From positions 294,028,089 through 294,092,088 of the forward strand of contig NC_073746.1 of assembly GCF_029784135.1 (NCBI RefSeq): DNA of 64,000 nt, in the 5' to 3' direction. Positions within the stretch are counted from its first letter, which is position 1; the number at the start of each line of letters is the position of its first letter. The position numbers were made by a program, and so were the translations under genes. Source of the DNA: Toxorhynchites rutilus septentrionalis (Eukaryota > Arthropoda > Insecta > Diptera > Culicidae). Below are positions 34,593 through 46,301 of the stretch, piece after piece. Below the pieces are notes generated by a model. That model saw nothing but the letters and a program-made list of their open reading frames with translations, was not told where the DNA came from and ran no database searches.

Positions 34593-36951
34593 CTGAAAGA
34601 GCATCTCAGCCTTTCACTGAGCAACGCATTTTGAATGCCCCCTTTCTTTGACATAACGTTTTTCCGAACGAAATAAAAACAAACGAAGTCAGAGTCACGT
34701 AAATGTTTACACCACCGATTTGAATATATTCGATCAAAAGTGGAACGAAGAGATGCCAGATGATTTAAAAACAAAGTCTGTAAAAACATGTGAATGTCTG
34801 TTAAAAATGTGTAAAAGTCTGTAAATGTGTGCAGATCTATAGAAATGTCTTTTAACGTTAATTTTCACATATTCATCAATACTTTGTGCATCGCGATGCA
34901 CGTGAGATTGTATTTTGTATTTATATATACAACCATTCCATGCCAAACCGATATAGTGGTTCTCAGATTTTCGTCAAAAGTGGTAATTTTGTTCTATATC
35001 GCAAAACATTAGACCCGTATTTTTAATTTTTTCATTAGGGTGCCCATTTCCATTTTAGGGTGGTCCAAAAAATCATTTTTTTCCACTTTTTCCCAAAAAT
35101 GATTTTTTTTCAAAAATTCATAACTTTCGAACCACATAACCGATTTAGATGATCGACATATCAAATTGAAGCCAATGAACTTTAATTGAAAAATATTGAA
35201 CTTGCAGAGAATATGGATCCTATTTTCGTAACCATTGATTGTAGTCTTTTTTAAACGTTTTCATGGCTTTGGACTAGGGGGCGCCATATTTTTTTATATT
35301 TTTTCTTGGAAGCTGATAATTTTTTACATAAAAGATCTCGATATCAGAGATGCTATTTGTTTCGTTTTTGAGATATGATTTTTCAAAACTAATCGATGGT
35401 TCGAAAAACAATTTTTCCCACTACAAAAAGTCATAACTTCTGAACTATTGGACCGATTCATATCATCGACATATCAAATTGAAGCTTACGAGTAATTTTT
35501 TGAAAAATTATTACTTTTGCGAATATTTTTTTTTCAAATTTTGCTTATTGGCTTTTGCTATATCGATCATCTAAATTGGTTCAGTAGTTCAAATGTTATG
35601 GTTTTTTTGCGAAAAGTAATTTTTGGAAAAATGATTTTTCGAACCACCGGTTAACTTTGAAAAATCAAATCTAAAAAACAAAAAAAAATAGCATCTCTGA
35701 TATCAAGATATGTTATGTAAAAAATCCTCAGCTTTCAAGAAAAAATATAAAAAAATATAGCGCCTTCTTGTCCAAAGTCATAAAAAAATAAAAAAAACGA
35801 CTACAATCAATAATTACTAAAATAAAATTATTTTTTTCGCAAGTTAAATATTTTTTAATAAAAGGCTAGGTCATTAGTTTCAATTTTATATGTCGATTCA
35901 GTGATTCAAAAGTTATTTATTTTCATTTGTCATTTTTGGGAAAAAGTGGAAAAAAATGATTTTTCGGACCACCCTAAAATGGAAATGGGCACCCTAATGA
36001 AAATATAAAAAAAATACGGGTCCAATGTTTTGCGATAAAGAACAAAATTACCACTTTTGACGAAAATCTGAGAACCACTATATAGGTTTTGCATGGAATA
36101 GCTGTATATATACCCGGGAAACGTTGTTCTGCCATAAAAAATATTTCTAGTGAATATGTTAGTTGTAAAATAAAAAATAGCTTATGTGTTGTAAGTGTGT
36201 TTGAATGTTTCAACGATCTTCACATACATACATACACATACATAGGCGTTGTTATTTTTTATTGAAATCAGTATTTCTTCGTTGATATATTGAACATCCA
36301 CCAAGGCTTGCGATCTTGTCGTTGGTGAAATTTATAAAAAATGCAGTGTATATTTTCCATCCGCCATGCAAGGCTATACAAGTGGCCGTGTGGTGATCGG
36401 CCATGAACCATGTCTGTGGTAACAATATCAAACAGTAACCCATATTTCGTCATAAGCAGACCCGAAAACAAATTTAAGTTGCTGAAAATAGAATGGAAAT
36501 TTTTATTCGATGTTGTTTAAATACTTAGAAGACATAGTCCTGACCCTAACTTAACTATTTTTCTATAAATCTCCTTTTATTCCAGCAAATAATCTTATCC
36601 AGAACAGAAAATAATTATCAGAGACAATTTTCGTTCAAGATTTTTTCCCTATCTGCAGAGAATGCAATTTTTCATTAATTGTGAATAATCGTATCCTCTC
36701 TTTCGTCTGCAATGAGTCAAATACCTTTGATGTGATGAAAAGAGCCTCTTATTTTTCAAAAACCTGTGAAATATTGTTATATCCAAATAGCCTGCAACAA
36801 AAATAAAAAGTTTTACAGATATGTCTGTAAATTTATAAACATATTTGTAAATCTGGCATCTCTGGTGGTCTGAGAATTTATTGCAAGAAATCGCTTGAAA
36901 ACATGCATACATTTGCTTGAAAATGAAGTGGATTGAGTCCGCACCACTTAG
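34593..36951 (+). mobile_element. Large nonautonomous element, copy B (5'-truncated)
   Basis: Co-linear with 46503-49100. It contains the module with GTAAAAACATGTGAATGTCT, the internal foldback (34927-36105), and the 3' module ending GATTGAGTCCGCACCACTTAG. The first ~200 bp, including the left terminus, are missing, so no target duplication can be shown. It lacks a ~165-bp segment present in copies C and D (48692-48870 in C). It sits within the hAT element 33152-37700. Short frames inside are shadows. Confidence 0.8.
34927..36105. repeat. Inner foldback (long inverted repeat) of copy B
   Basis: Left arm CATTCCATGCCAAACCGATA..., right arm ...TATAGGTTTTGCATGGAATA. The arms match in reverse complement over ~150 bases, including ATTAGGGTGCCCATTTCCAT and its complement. 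The rest is AT-rich partial inverted repeats. The same unit occurs in copies C and D and alone at 1605-3055. Confidence 0.75.
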
Positions 36952-37700
36952 GCGCAAACTAACTTCGAAACCAACTCAATATAGTCAAATGTGATTGCAA
37001 TTTTTTTTTGAGTTTGGAAAAATTGGACAAAGTGCGGAAAGTGTGGACTAGACAAAGTACGGTCTGAACATCTGGATGCTTTACCAAAGTCTGCAAGATT
37101 CCAGACAAATCTGGAAATCTGGCAACCGCGGGTTGAGCGGGTAAACTCGACATCATTTTCTCACCAAAATTCAACGAAATAAGTAGTTGTAAAGTTATTT
37201 AAATATTAATTTAGTTGTAAATATGTTAATACAAATTACTCACAAATACTGGAGTAGGAAATTGATTTTTGAAAAAAAGAATATAAAAATCGCACGATAA
37301 AGGTTGATAACGATAAAATACGATAAAATTTGAGAAATCAGTGTTTGAGATGAACCTGGTTACTTGCTTTCTATTTCTACTAATGTAATCTCTTGAATTA
37401 AATTAGTAAATGAGTGTATTCAAGTTCCAACAAATTTCAGAGCGCAAATGCGGAATGCGCTTGCCGAATTTCTCATCTCAAACGAACTTATCCGCGCTCA
37501 TCTATTTGTTCAGCTTTTGAAAAATACTATAATAATTCTTTCTATTAGAAATCAAGTTGGATTACGTAACACAACTTATACTGTATCTTGAACGTTTCAA
37601 ACAAGAACTTGTGTTAATTATTCAATTTTCATTCATGTCGACCGTTGAGAAACCAATATTGACCCCAAGAGGTCGATATTGACCACTTTGAGAAACCCTG

Positions 37701-38030
37701 ATATAGAGTTTCGTGTTTTGAGATAGAATTGTTTTCGTCATTAAAATCAAATTTTGAGTATTTTTATGTTGTTGGGTTTTTTTTTTTAATTTGTCATAAA
37801 AAGTTCCATAACACTCCATCAACTTTATCGAATATTATGTTGTAGTTAATTAGCTGTTTTTCGAACTATGATTATTGAAGACCAATTAATATGGATATTA
37901 TTATTAGTCGCAATTAAAAATTTTGACATGATAATGAATCAGCAAATTTGACACGAAGGATAAACTATTCTCTTGAATATCTCTCGTTTTATCTGAACAG
38001 CAAATCGGAGACCGGAACACGCCTACACCC
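37701..38030. other. Short unassigned stretch
   Basis: Starts with the hAT target duplication copy (37701-37708). Nothing else recognised. Confidence 0.5.
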
Positions 38031-38330
38031 AAACTAGCGTTGGCAGAAAACATGCCATCTTTGGCAGAAAAGATGCCATTTCATGGTCATGAGAGTCAAA
38101 TGCGCAAAAAAATGAGCTATTTTGAAGCTTAAAAATGGTTTGTATGTATGCGTGCAGACATCTCTCTCTGCTTTCTTTTCACGTTTCATTTGGGATTGCG
38201 CAAAAAAAAAGTCCATACGACATCAATGGGGATCGAACCAAGGCCGGCTGGGATGCGAAGTTACTTTACACGACCACGCTATCCATATAGCTGCCAGCGC
38301 TATTATAAAGGAGCGTGATAATATTACACC
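38030..38330 (-). mobile_element. tRNA-derived SINE (type 1)
   Basis: The minus-strand head has A-box-like GGATAGCGTGGTCG (about 38280) and a good B-box GGTTCGATCCC (about 38236), 30-40 bases apart. It is followed by a T-run and a body ending in TGGCATCTTTTCTGCCAA repeats near 38040. The head is tRNA-like but has no proper acceptor pairing, so I do not call a tRNA gene. Confidence 0.6.
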
Positions 38331-38714
38331 TCATAAGCCGATAAGCCGATAAAGAAGAACATAAACGAGAATATATCTTTCTCTGTCTGGGCCGTGTATT
38401 TGGCAAAATATACGAAAAGCTTTCATTTAAATGTGTCTCCTGTTTCGCTCCCTCATATTGGCTCTAGCATGTATATCAGGGGTGGCCAAACTTTTGAGCA
38501 TTGCGGGCGACTTATTGTTCAAATGTTAGGATGCGGTCTACCAAGATTGACTGTATCCAAAAGTCATTATAAAATGAATGTAGTACTAGACGCTTAAAAC
38601 AAAAGTTAACTCTCTTGTACTCGCGCGCAGAATCATAACTCGTATACTCGCGCACGGTTTCACAGATTGTGCGTCTCTGTAATTTTGCTATTGTGCATTT
38701 TTAGGGCATTATTG

Positions 38715-38830
38715 GTATTTATTTATTTTTTCCTTGACAGAAAATTCCCCCGACCAAGACGGGAATCGAACCCCAACCCCCGACATGTTAGGTGTGACGC
38801 TAACCATTCGGCAACGGGAGCACAATAGCC
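38715..38830 (-). mobile_element. tRNA-derived SINE (type 2)
   Basis: Minus-strand head: TGCCGAATGGTTAGCGTCAC (A-box region) and GGGGTTCGATTCCCG (B-box). It is followed by a short body and a GAAAAAATAAATAAATACC tail. That is a compact ~115-bp tRNA-related SINE with an A-rich end. Confidence 0.75.
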
Positions 38831-39408
38831 CTTATTATGTAAATTGAATCAAACGGTCAATTCGATTCTACGCCTACTATCACACCGAACAAATTTTAGT
38901 GGTTTGTAAATCGATAGAATCTTATCGAATCGAGTTCTTTTTCGAACACGAATTGCACATTTTGAAAGGTTGCTGAAATGTTTACCAAAGCAAAATATCA
39001 GGAATCCAACAAGCAAACCAAACAGCTCGAAAAATTATGCTGACAGCTTTCACCGACAGTATCTGTAAAAAAGAGCTAACGAGCAATATTCTGTTCAATT
39101 AGAATTACCTAATAGGACCCAGTATTTATTTTTTTCTTTATTTTAATTCAATATTTTAATTTTTAAATTTCTAATTTCTCGGTCATCACTATTGATCTAC
39201 TCTTGACTATAATTCTTGAATGAAATCAGCACAATTAATTCACATTACTCATCATAGTTTTAGAAAACAATACTTCATTAAAACTCGCACTCATAATCTT
39301 GAAAGGCGAAAACTTTTCAAATAATTTAGTTTTTATTGATTTTTTAAACTGTATTTCGGATGTTAATCATTTAAAAATGATATGCCTGCAGAAAACATTA
39401 TTAGAATT

Positions 39409-39795
39409 GGGCCTGATTCTCGAATACTCTTCGAATACACTTCACGGTGGAATCGGAATGAAACGTATTCGTGATGACAACGGTACGGTGTCGACATCTG
39501 GATACAAGATTAGTTTCCCACTAAACTTATCATTATAATATCAAACTATCTTCAGATGAAATTTTTATATAAGATTATTATATCACATGAAGAAAACAAA
39601 GTTTTCCACTCACATTGAATACCAGTTTGATACGAAAAAGTTAATTTTTATTAATGATTTTTTTTTATTTGAAAAGTGCTCATTCTGCCTGAAAACTCAT
39701 TATTATCTTCGACACTTCACTAACTCGTAAGACGTAGTTCAATGGCGTGCCGTTTATTTCGTTTCCACTGTGAAGTGTATTCGAGAATCAGTCCC
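39409..39795. mobile_element. MITE, GGGCCTGATTCTCG ends (copy 2)
   Basis: 387 bp, same inverted ends and interior as 15790-16162, with ATT on both sides (39406-39408, 39796-39798). Inserted inside the hAT element 38477-40066. Confidence 0.85.
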
Positions 39796-40117
39796 ATTGT
39801 TCCTAGTGACAATTTCTTGCTTTATTACAAGTTATGGTCGAACAAATGGATGGGTTAATCTAGATTAACTAACAATCTGAAAATATTAAAACGGAAACTT
39901 TAATGCAGACATATCTACTCTAACAACAAATAAGTTTTATTGAGGTTAGCATCAACACGTTATAAAATGATCACGGCGAAAGGTGGAGAGATATTTAATC
40001 CATGGCGTTTGGAGGAGACACGGGCGGGCGACCGGTAGACCGCGGACTACCGTTTGGCCATCCCTGATATATATCATACAAATGATATACATGTATTGAG
40101 GAGTAGAACATTTTATG

Positions 40118-41946
40118 TTTTGACGTAGGACTACGTCTTTCATTTCTATACCGGGGTGTAAAAACAAAGTTTCGAAAACGAAAGCTTTACGCCGGAGACC
40201 GAGATTTTGAGCGTTAATAGCTCCTAAACAACTGAACGAAATGGTATGATAAACACTTCATTCGAAAGATAAAATGTCTACGCGTCATATACTTGTTACT
40301 TTTTGATCCAAAAACTTGTTTCAATAGTCTTAAAATTGCTTTCAAAACAGGCTATTGAAATCACCAATCGGTATATAAGCGAGCGGCGCTCGGAAATCCA
40401 CTCAGTTCTAATTGAACAGCGATTGGAGCATGTTGTCGCTGTTGCGGTGAAGCTCTTTATTTATCATGAAAGCGCGGATGAACGGTGTCACCAAGAGCTG
40501 TTTGTGCACCCTAGGCCAGAAGGGAATCTATCAGGAGGAGAGTGATGCCACAAACGGTTCCCTGGGAAGACATCGCTACACACACATACACGCGCGGCTA
40601 TTAACAGGTGGTTATCGAGTTGGCATTAACCACTGGTGGGCTTCCAGTATCGAGGAAAATGTGGAAATATCTAATCGTTACTGAAAATAATCTGCCAGTT
40701 CCTTTGGGAATTTTCAAAATATATTCATGTGAAAGAACTTAATTGAATGTTTTCTATCCATGTAACACTGTGACCAAATATGTTTCAATCAACTGCTATT
40801 AACAGGTGGTTATCGAGTTGGCATTAACCACTGGTGGGCTTCCAGTATCGAGGAAAATGTGGAAATATCTAATCGTTACTGAAAATAATCTGCCAGTTCC
40901 TCTGGGAATTTTCAAAATATATTCATGTGAAAGAGTTTAATTGAATGTTTTCTATCCATGTAACACTGTGACCAAATACATTTGGTTTTGTGGTTTTTCA
41001 ATCAATCGCAATTAACAGGATAGCTTCAAAAGATTATTCTTCCCCATCAGTAGGATATTTCCGTATCCAATATTGTATGCGCCCGCAATCGATTATTGCT
41101 CATTCGCCGAAAGCTCCGAGCTCAGAGAGTTCATTCCCCTCTAGTTTGCCTTCCAAATTGCCATTGTAAACCACACCTTCTCTCGATTCAATCACACACA
41201 AAAAGCATACTTAAGCGATATTCTGGTGGTGAGACACATTCATTTTTCGTGAGGACATCGACAAGACAACATCGTTGCCTAACGTGCTGGAGGAGGTGGA
41301 CGGCGAAGGATCGACACATACACGCGCAGAACTCTTTCCGTTAGGATGCCATTCAGCATCGAGAAAGTTCCGGAAAGATCTAATCATTGCTGGAAAATAA
41401 TCTGCCAGTTCCTTTGGGAATTTTCAAAATATATTCATGTGAAAGAGTTTAATTGAATGTTTTCTATCCATGTAATACTGTGACCAAATATGTTTCAATC
41501 AAGTGCTATTAACAGGTGGTTATCGAGTTGGTATTAACCACTGGTGGGCTTCCAGTATCGAGGAAAATGTGGAAATAACTAATCGTTACTGAAAATAATC
41601 TGCCAGTTCCTCTGGGAATTTTCAAAATATATTCATGTGAAAGAGTTTAATTGAATGTTTTCTATCCATGTAACACTGTGACCAAATACATTTGGTTTTG
41701 TGGTTTTTCAATCAATCGCAATCAACAGGATAGCTTCTGAAGATTATTCTTCCCCATCAGTAGGATATTTCCGTATCCAATATTGGATGCATAAAACCTT
41801 GTGCCTCCAACGTAACGCTCTCGTTTTCGAAGTTCTCCAAATATTCATTCATTCAGAATGAATTCAGATTCAACTTCATACAAATGATCTCTAAATCAAC
41901 GATAGTCCTACGTCACCCTTGCGGTTATACCATAGATATAACCCAC
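40118..41946. mobile_element. GACGTAGGACTAC TIR family, copy with ~197-bp tandem repeats
   Basis: The left end TTTTGACGTAGGACTACGTC and right end GATAGTCCTACGTCACC are inverted repeats. The right end continues into GCGGTTATACCATAGATATAAC, as in the other copies. Inside, a ~197-bp unit (starting CTATTAACAGGTGGTTATCG) occurs at 40598, 40795 and 41507 with a partial copy at ~41395. A promoter-like GGTATATAAGCGAGCGG lies at ~40370. No transposase was seen. Frames here are repeat-derived. Confidence 0.6.
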
Positions 41947-43252
41947 TTCCTGTTTTCTTTCAGCTCATTAAATGTAATAAATCGGGATGCCAGAAAATGT
42001 GCTAGCAATTAACTTTGGGTCTACGATGTAATTCAACGAACATTCAACGGAGTTGGAAATCACTCATGCGAATTGATGGAAAAAATGGGAGTGTTTTGTG
42101 GATACCCTGACTAAGTGGTAAGCGGCGAAAAAGCTGATCATACACACACTGCGGCGTCGGTTACAGTTCCCGTTCAAGCCGGGGATTTGTTTTGATGCGA
42201 TGAAGCGATTAGAAACGTAGGTGATTTATGCGTCCGAGATGAGTTTACAGTTGATCCTTTGAACAATTGAGAAATGCAGCCGATGAACATGAAATTTGTG
42301 GCATAAGATGCAATCTACTCGAATCGATAGCTTTGTACACTTTTTATCAATAAGTGTTATCTAAGGCTTCTATCAACTGATTAATTTTACATTCAGTTTG
42401 CACCATTCCATCGCCAATACTCATACGATAAAGCTTTGTCGTCATAAATGACCTCCCACAAACGGAATGATATGGAAAATAAAATTTTCGAATGTTTCCA
42501 GATCCCCTGTTCAGTCATTATGCACCTAACATATTCGAACCGGAAACTCATTCATTCCCAAAAGATGAGAACAATTTAAATACTCACACTAATATCAAAC
42601 GACTTCTGACAGAAGATCGTTTATCTTGTGTGCATCATACATACACACAACCTAACATCAGTGATTTACATTGCGCAATGCATCGAACTTCGAACGATCG
42701 TGACCTCCCTGACAGAAACAACACAACACAAAAAAAACAACACAGATGCACTTTTAATGAACAAAACATATCGCGACATATCATTTAATTATATGGCCTC
42801 TACCACCAGTCGGAGAGATAAGTGCACAGTCAGACTTCAATATAAAAACAAGCGATAAAACCTATTCTAGCACTTACACCTTCCAACGTCATTAAAAGCC
42901 AAACCACAACTGATATGAGCTTCATCATTTTGTCACTTTGGTGCAGCATCTCTTCGTTGTATCAATCCGTTATCGTTGCACAACACCCAACCGCGTAGAA
43001 AAGATAATCGATGCGACAAATTAACCGCGCTTGTTCAATCAATCCAACATGCGGTCGACCTGCTAGCTCGAGCAAAACTGAATTTTAAGATCAATATGTT
43101 TACGATTGTATGTTTTAAATACGCGATCACAACCAGGTGTCGATTTGGCCTTGCCGTTAGAGATTGTATCATTACTGAGTGAATGGTTTTCGTTTCATCG
43201 CTCTGTGAGAAAACTAAACAGTTGTGAATTCACACCGAAACAATTGTAAAAT
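41947..43252. other. Intergenic stretch, nothing recognised
   Basis: Only short frames (42492-42788, 42976-43182) without recognisable features. No element ends found. Confidence 0.5.
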
Positions 43253-43257
43253 TTATT
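43252..43257 (-). promoter_or_regulatory. Poly(A) signal overlapping the regucalcin 2 stop
   Basis: On the minus strand AATAAA spans the TAA stop (43255-43253). If used, the 3' UTR would be only 15-30 bases. No closer alternative is seen within 40 bases downstream. Confidence 0.4.
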
Positions 43258-44288
43258 TGCCTTTTTCTTTCAACACTATCTTGTACATTCCTTTACCCTT
43301 TGCCCCTAATCCTGTGATTCTGAAGAGGGATCCCGAGTTTGGAGGGCGCTCATTTTCAAGCCATTTGCGTTGAGGGTTGTCAAACAAGGCGGTGCCAGCG
43401 GTTGTGACATATAATTCATCCAGCTGTGGTCCCCCGAATGCCACCGAGGTCACCTGTGAGACCGGTAGCTTTATCTCCTGTTCGATCTTTTTGGTCTTCA
43501 CATTGATCTTGCAGATCATCGCTCCGCCCCAAGTCGCAACGTACAAATTTCCCTCCGTATCGTTCGTCATTCCGTCTCCAACAAAACCCGGATTTCGGCC
43601 ATGCACGCTGAAACGTAGCAGAACCTTCTCGTTCAGCAGATCTCCCTTCCCATCGACATCGAACTGTTTTATATCAAAAGTACTCGAGTCGATGTAGAAC
43701 ATCTTGTTTGTTTCTTCGTCCCAAGTGATTCCGTTGGAGATACCAATTCCATCTTTCTGCTCATGAAATCGTCCTCCGACAATCCCATCGTAACGATACA
43801 GTGTACCAACCTTTGCGTCGAACACATCGCCTTGACCCATCGCCAGCATTGTTCCAGTGTACAGCCGACCCTGCTTGTCCACCTTGCCATCGTTGAACTG
43901 CAATGCCTCATTTTCCGTCTCCAGCCTAGCCACGGTCTTCAGAAATTTCCCCTGCGTAGATTTTCCATCCCAACTGATTAGCGATAACTTTGTGCCAGTG
44001 CTCAGCAGGAACTCGCCGGGGCGTCCCTCTACCAGAAAAATGAATGAAATTGGTGACAAGCCATCTGAAATCAAAACGTTAGCGAAGCAATGACCACTTG
44101 TGCGTTCGTGCACGTGTATAATCTCTACCGACGGTGGCGCTAAAGGTTCTCTTAGCAGCGTAATCGTACCGATGAATTGAGGCTCCCAAAATATCCACGT
44201 AGTACAGACTTTGAGACTCCTCGTCCCAGATAGGCCCTTCGCCCAACTGACAAATGGGACTGGGTAATTGTTCTACCTTTACCGGCAT
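43253..44288 (-). CDS. Regucalcin / SMP-30-like lactonase, paralogue 2
   Basis: Second SMP-30/gluconolactonase-family propeller. Exons on the minus strand are 44288-44129 and 44064-43253, one GT-AG intron at the same place and phase as intron 1 of paralogue 1, 323 aa. Metal-site residues are kept: Glu17 in QLGEGPIWD, Asn in FNDGKVD and ISNGITWDE, Asp in VGDGMTND. The exon 2/3 junction of paralogue 1 is fused here (CKINVKTKKIEQE is continuous). A loop near the C-terminus (LFDNPQRKWLENERPP) is longer than in paralogue 1, and the tail is KEKGK. I chose ATG 44288 (MPVKVEQLPSP). An upstream extension starting at 44327 uses TTG and is rejected. All signs are of a functional gene. Confidence 0.95.
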
Positions 44289-44343
44289 TGTAACTGTTGG
44301 GAGGCGGAGTGAGTGAGAAGCTGCCAACTCGACTGCAGCTCAT

Positions 44344-44351
44344 TATATAGC
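44344..44351 (-). promoter_or_regulatory. TATA box of regucalcin 2
   Basis: On the minus strand GCTATATAATGAG is followed ~20-25 bases later by a CAGTCGAG initiator-like site. That gives a 5' UTR of roughly 35-40 bases before ATG 44288. Confidence 0.5.
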
Positions 44352-46301
44352 TTCGTCTTACATCAGACACATGCATACTTAAAAATGTAATCATTCAAAG
44401 ATTGAATGTGTCGAAACGAATGCATTTGTGTATTTACTTTTTACTTACTTCGTTGCATTGACCCTTTGCGTTCGTATCAAATTTGGGCACGGGTGTCGTA
44501 CTGGTCGGAATTATTTTTTCTTGAAAATGCAGTTATACACGCAAGATAATGTAAATATAAACATTTTTTATTTTTTTGTGAACTATATATAAACAATATA
44601 ATAATTTAACAATGTATTTTAATGTGAAGTTTTTATATAAAATTTATATTTCCTAATTCGCCTTCATGTGAAATCTTTGGAAACGGTCTCCAAGAGTAAA
44701 TCATATGAAGTATAATCAATACATAATTTTATTTTTATTATCTGTTGGATATGATACTTTTTTGCCAGCGATGCAATTAATGTGTAATTAATGTCAGCAA
44801 TGTGTATCCTAAAAAATCAGAACTTTTTACTTTTAAAAAACAAAGACTTTTTAAACTTGAAATTATTCAAATGACGTAAGACACTTATGCAAACAATTAT
44901 TCTGCTCTTAAAGACAACTTCAACATAATTTGAACCAGTTACTCAAATAATGATTTCTACGTATCCGAAATGATCTGAACTTCTCACTTTAGGCGAACAA
45001 AGATTTTGTCGCTTGAGGCACTTATGCGATTATCCAAATAACATGAGACATTTATACAAACAGTTGTTCTGATACTTATGGACAATCGTTTCCATCACAC
45101 CAAAGTGTTACAATGGCTAAATTCAACTGTTATGATTTTTGTCCCACATTCCTATGCACTCTACGCACTGTGCGTTGTCTTGTGTGGGTGACTACTTTGT
45201 TTGGTATTGAGTACCGTTATCTGTTACTCATAGGACCGCCGTATTGATTCGTGAACAGGTTCACTAGACATAAAGCATCGTTTACGAATAGCACAAACTG
45301 ATACTTGGTTGAGTAAAATTTAAGATTAGCACGGTTTCTTGCTGTTGTGGCTGAGAGCAGACAAACGACCACAAAGAGTTAAAACATAATCTGATTACTA
45401 GCAAATATTTGTTAGCTCGTTGAATGAGATTAAGGTGAAGGTGGAAGCTAGCCACAAATGGCTGCCACAATGGCGCTCATTTCTTTCATCTCCCTCCCTC
45501 ACCTCTCGCCCGAAAATCAATAATTTTGCGAAACAGTGTGAAGAAAATGATCGTTTTCGCACACTTCCCATCAAGTAATATCAACCAAACTCTAATCGAT
45601 TACTCACAAGATATTAAATTTTCATCTGCTTTCGCACCGTATAGTGAAGAACGTCGGAAAACTCGAGCAAGTGCTCTGAAAGTTAAATTTTCGTTTTTCA
45701 ATCTTCTGCAATGGTTTTGTTTGTATTGTTGGAAGCATCGTTATTTTTTCGACACTGATGCCAAACAACATCATCGAAACAGCTATAAAAACCACGCATT
45801 AAAATGTTATTCCGGAGTCATAGCGTCCCATGTCATGAAAATCAATAGAATAAAATTGTGTTGATATCAATACAATTATTATTTTTACGTTTAATGGGTC
45901 TATAATGTAAGTTTTAGCAACTTTAACATTGGGTAAGAAAATTGTATTGCAGAGCTCGGAACACTGCCACGGCTGCCTATGCTTTCAAAAACAGTAAACG
46001 GAAAAGTATTAAATTCAATCTAAATGCCTCGGCCAACGAAGAGAAGGGTTTAGGCTTTCCAACGTGAATATGTGAAAACAATACGATCAACGAAGGAAAA
46101 TATTAAGGAATTATCAACATCGAGTTACTATGCGGAAGAACTTGTTAATACCAAAAGTGCCCCAATTCGCATGTGTTATAAATTTGCTCATGTTACGCTC
46201 GCGTATAATCAGAATCATATGCAAATGCACCTTTTATATATATTTATATTTGCAATTGTTCATCGGAACATATCGTTCATACATTTTACTTTAGTATTGA
46301 A
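44352..46301. other. Intergenic stretch with dispersed repeats
   Basis: 44457-44545 matches 8755-8855 inverted. 45429-45456 (TTAAGGTGAAGGTGGAAGC, then TAGCC) recurs inverted at 49262-49290. The remainder is AT-rich. The frame at 45526-45864 (112 codons) has no recognisable features, and I do not call it. Confidence 0.45.

Larger units (their letters stand above)
33152..37700 (-). mobile_element. hAT transposon with perfect 8-bp target duplication
   Basis: The ends are CAGGGCTTCTCAAACTATTG at 33152 and, inverted, CAGGGTTTCTCAAAGTGGTC ending at 37700. They are flanked by identical 8-bp ATATAGAG at 33144-33151 and 37701-37708. CAGGG tips plus an 8-bp duplication are hallmarks of hAT. The minus strand carries a decayed hAT transposase (33655-34495). 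A large unrelated element (34593-36951) is inserted in it, so the autonomous element was about 2.2 kb plus any deleted parts. Confidence 0.88.
38477..40066. mobile_element. Nonautonomous hAT element with nested insertions
   Basis: The ends CAGGGGTGGCCAAACTTTTG and (inverted) CAGGGATGGCCAAACGGTAG are flanked by ATGTATAT (38469-38476) and ATATATAT (40067-40074), an 8-bp duplication with one mismatch. No transposase is present. It has received a SINE (38715-38830) and a MITE (39409-39795), so it is older than both. Confidence 0.8.

Noticed and set aside
38225..38315. Possible tRNA gene on the - strand
   Set aside because: Has A- and B-box but no convincing acceptor or anticodon stems, and is followed by a SINE body.
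44289..44327. N-terminal extension of regucalcin 2
   Set aside because: It would begin with TTG; the downstream ATG aligns with the family start, and a TATA box places the mRNA start around here.
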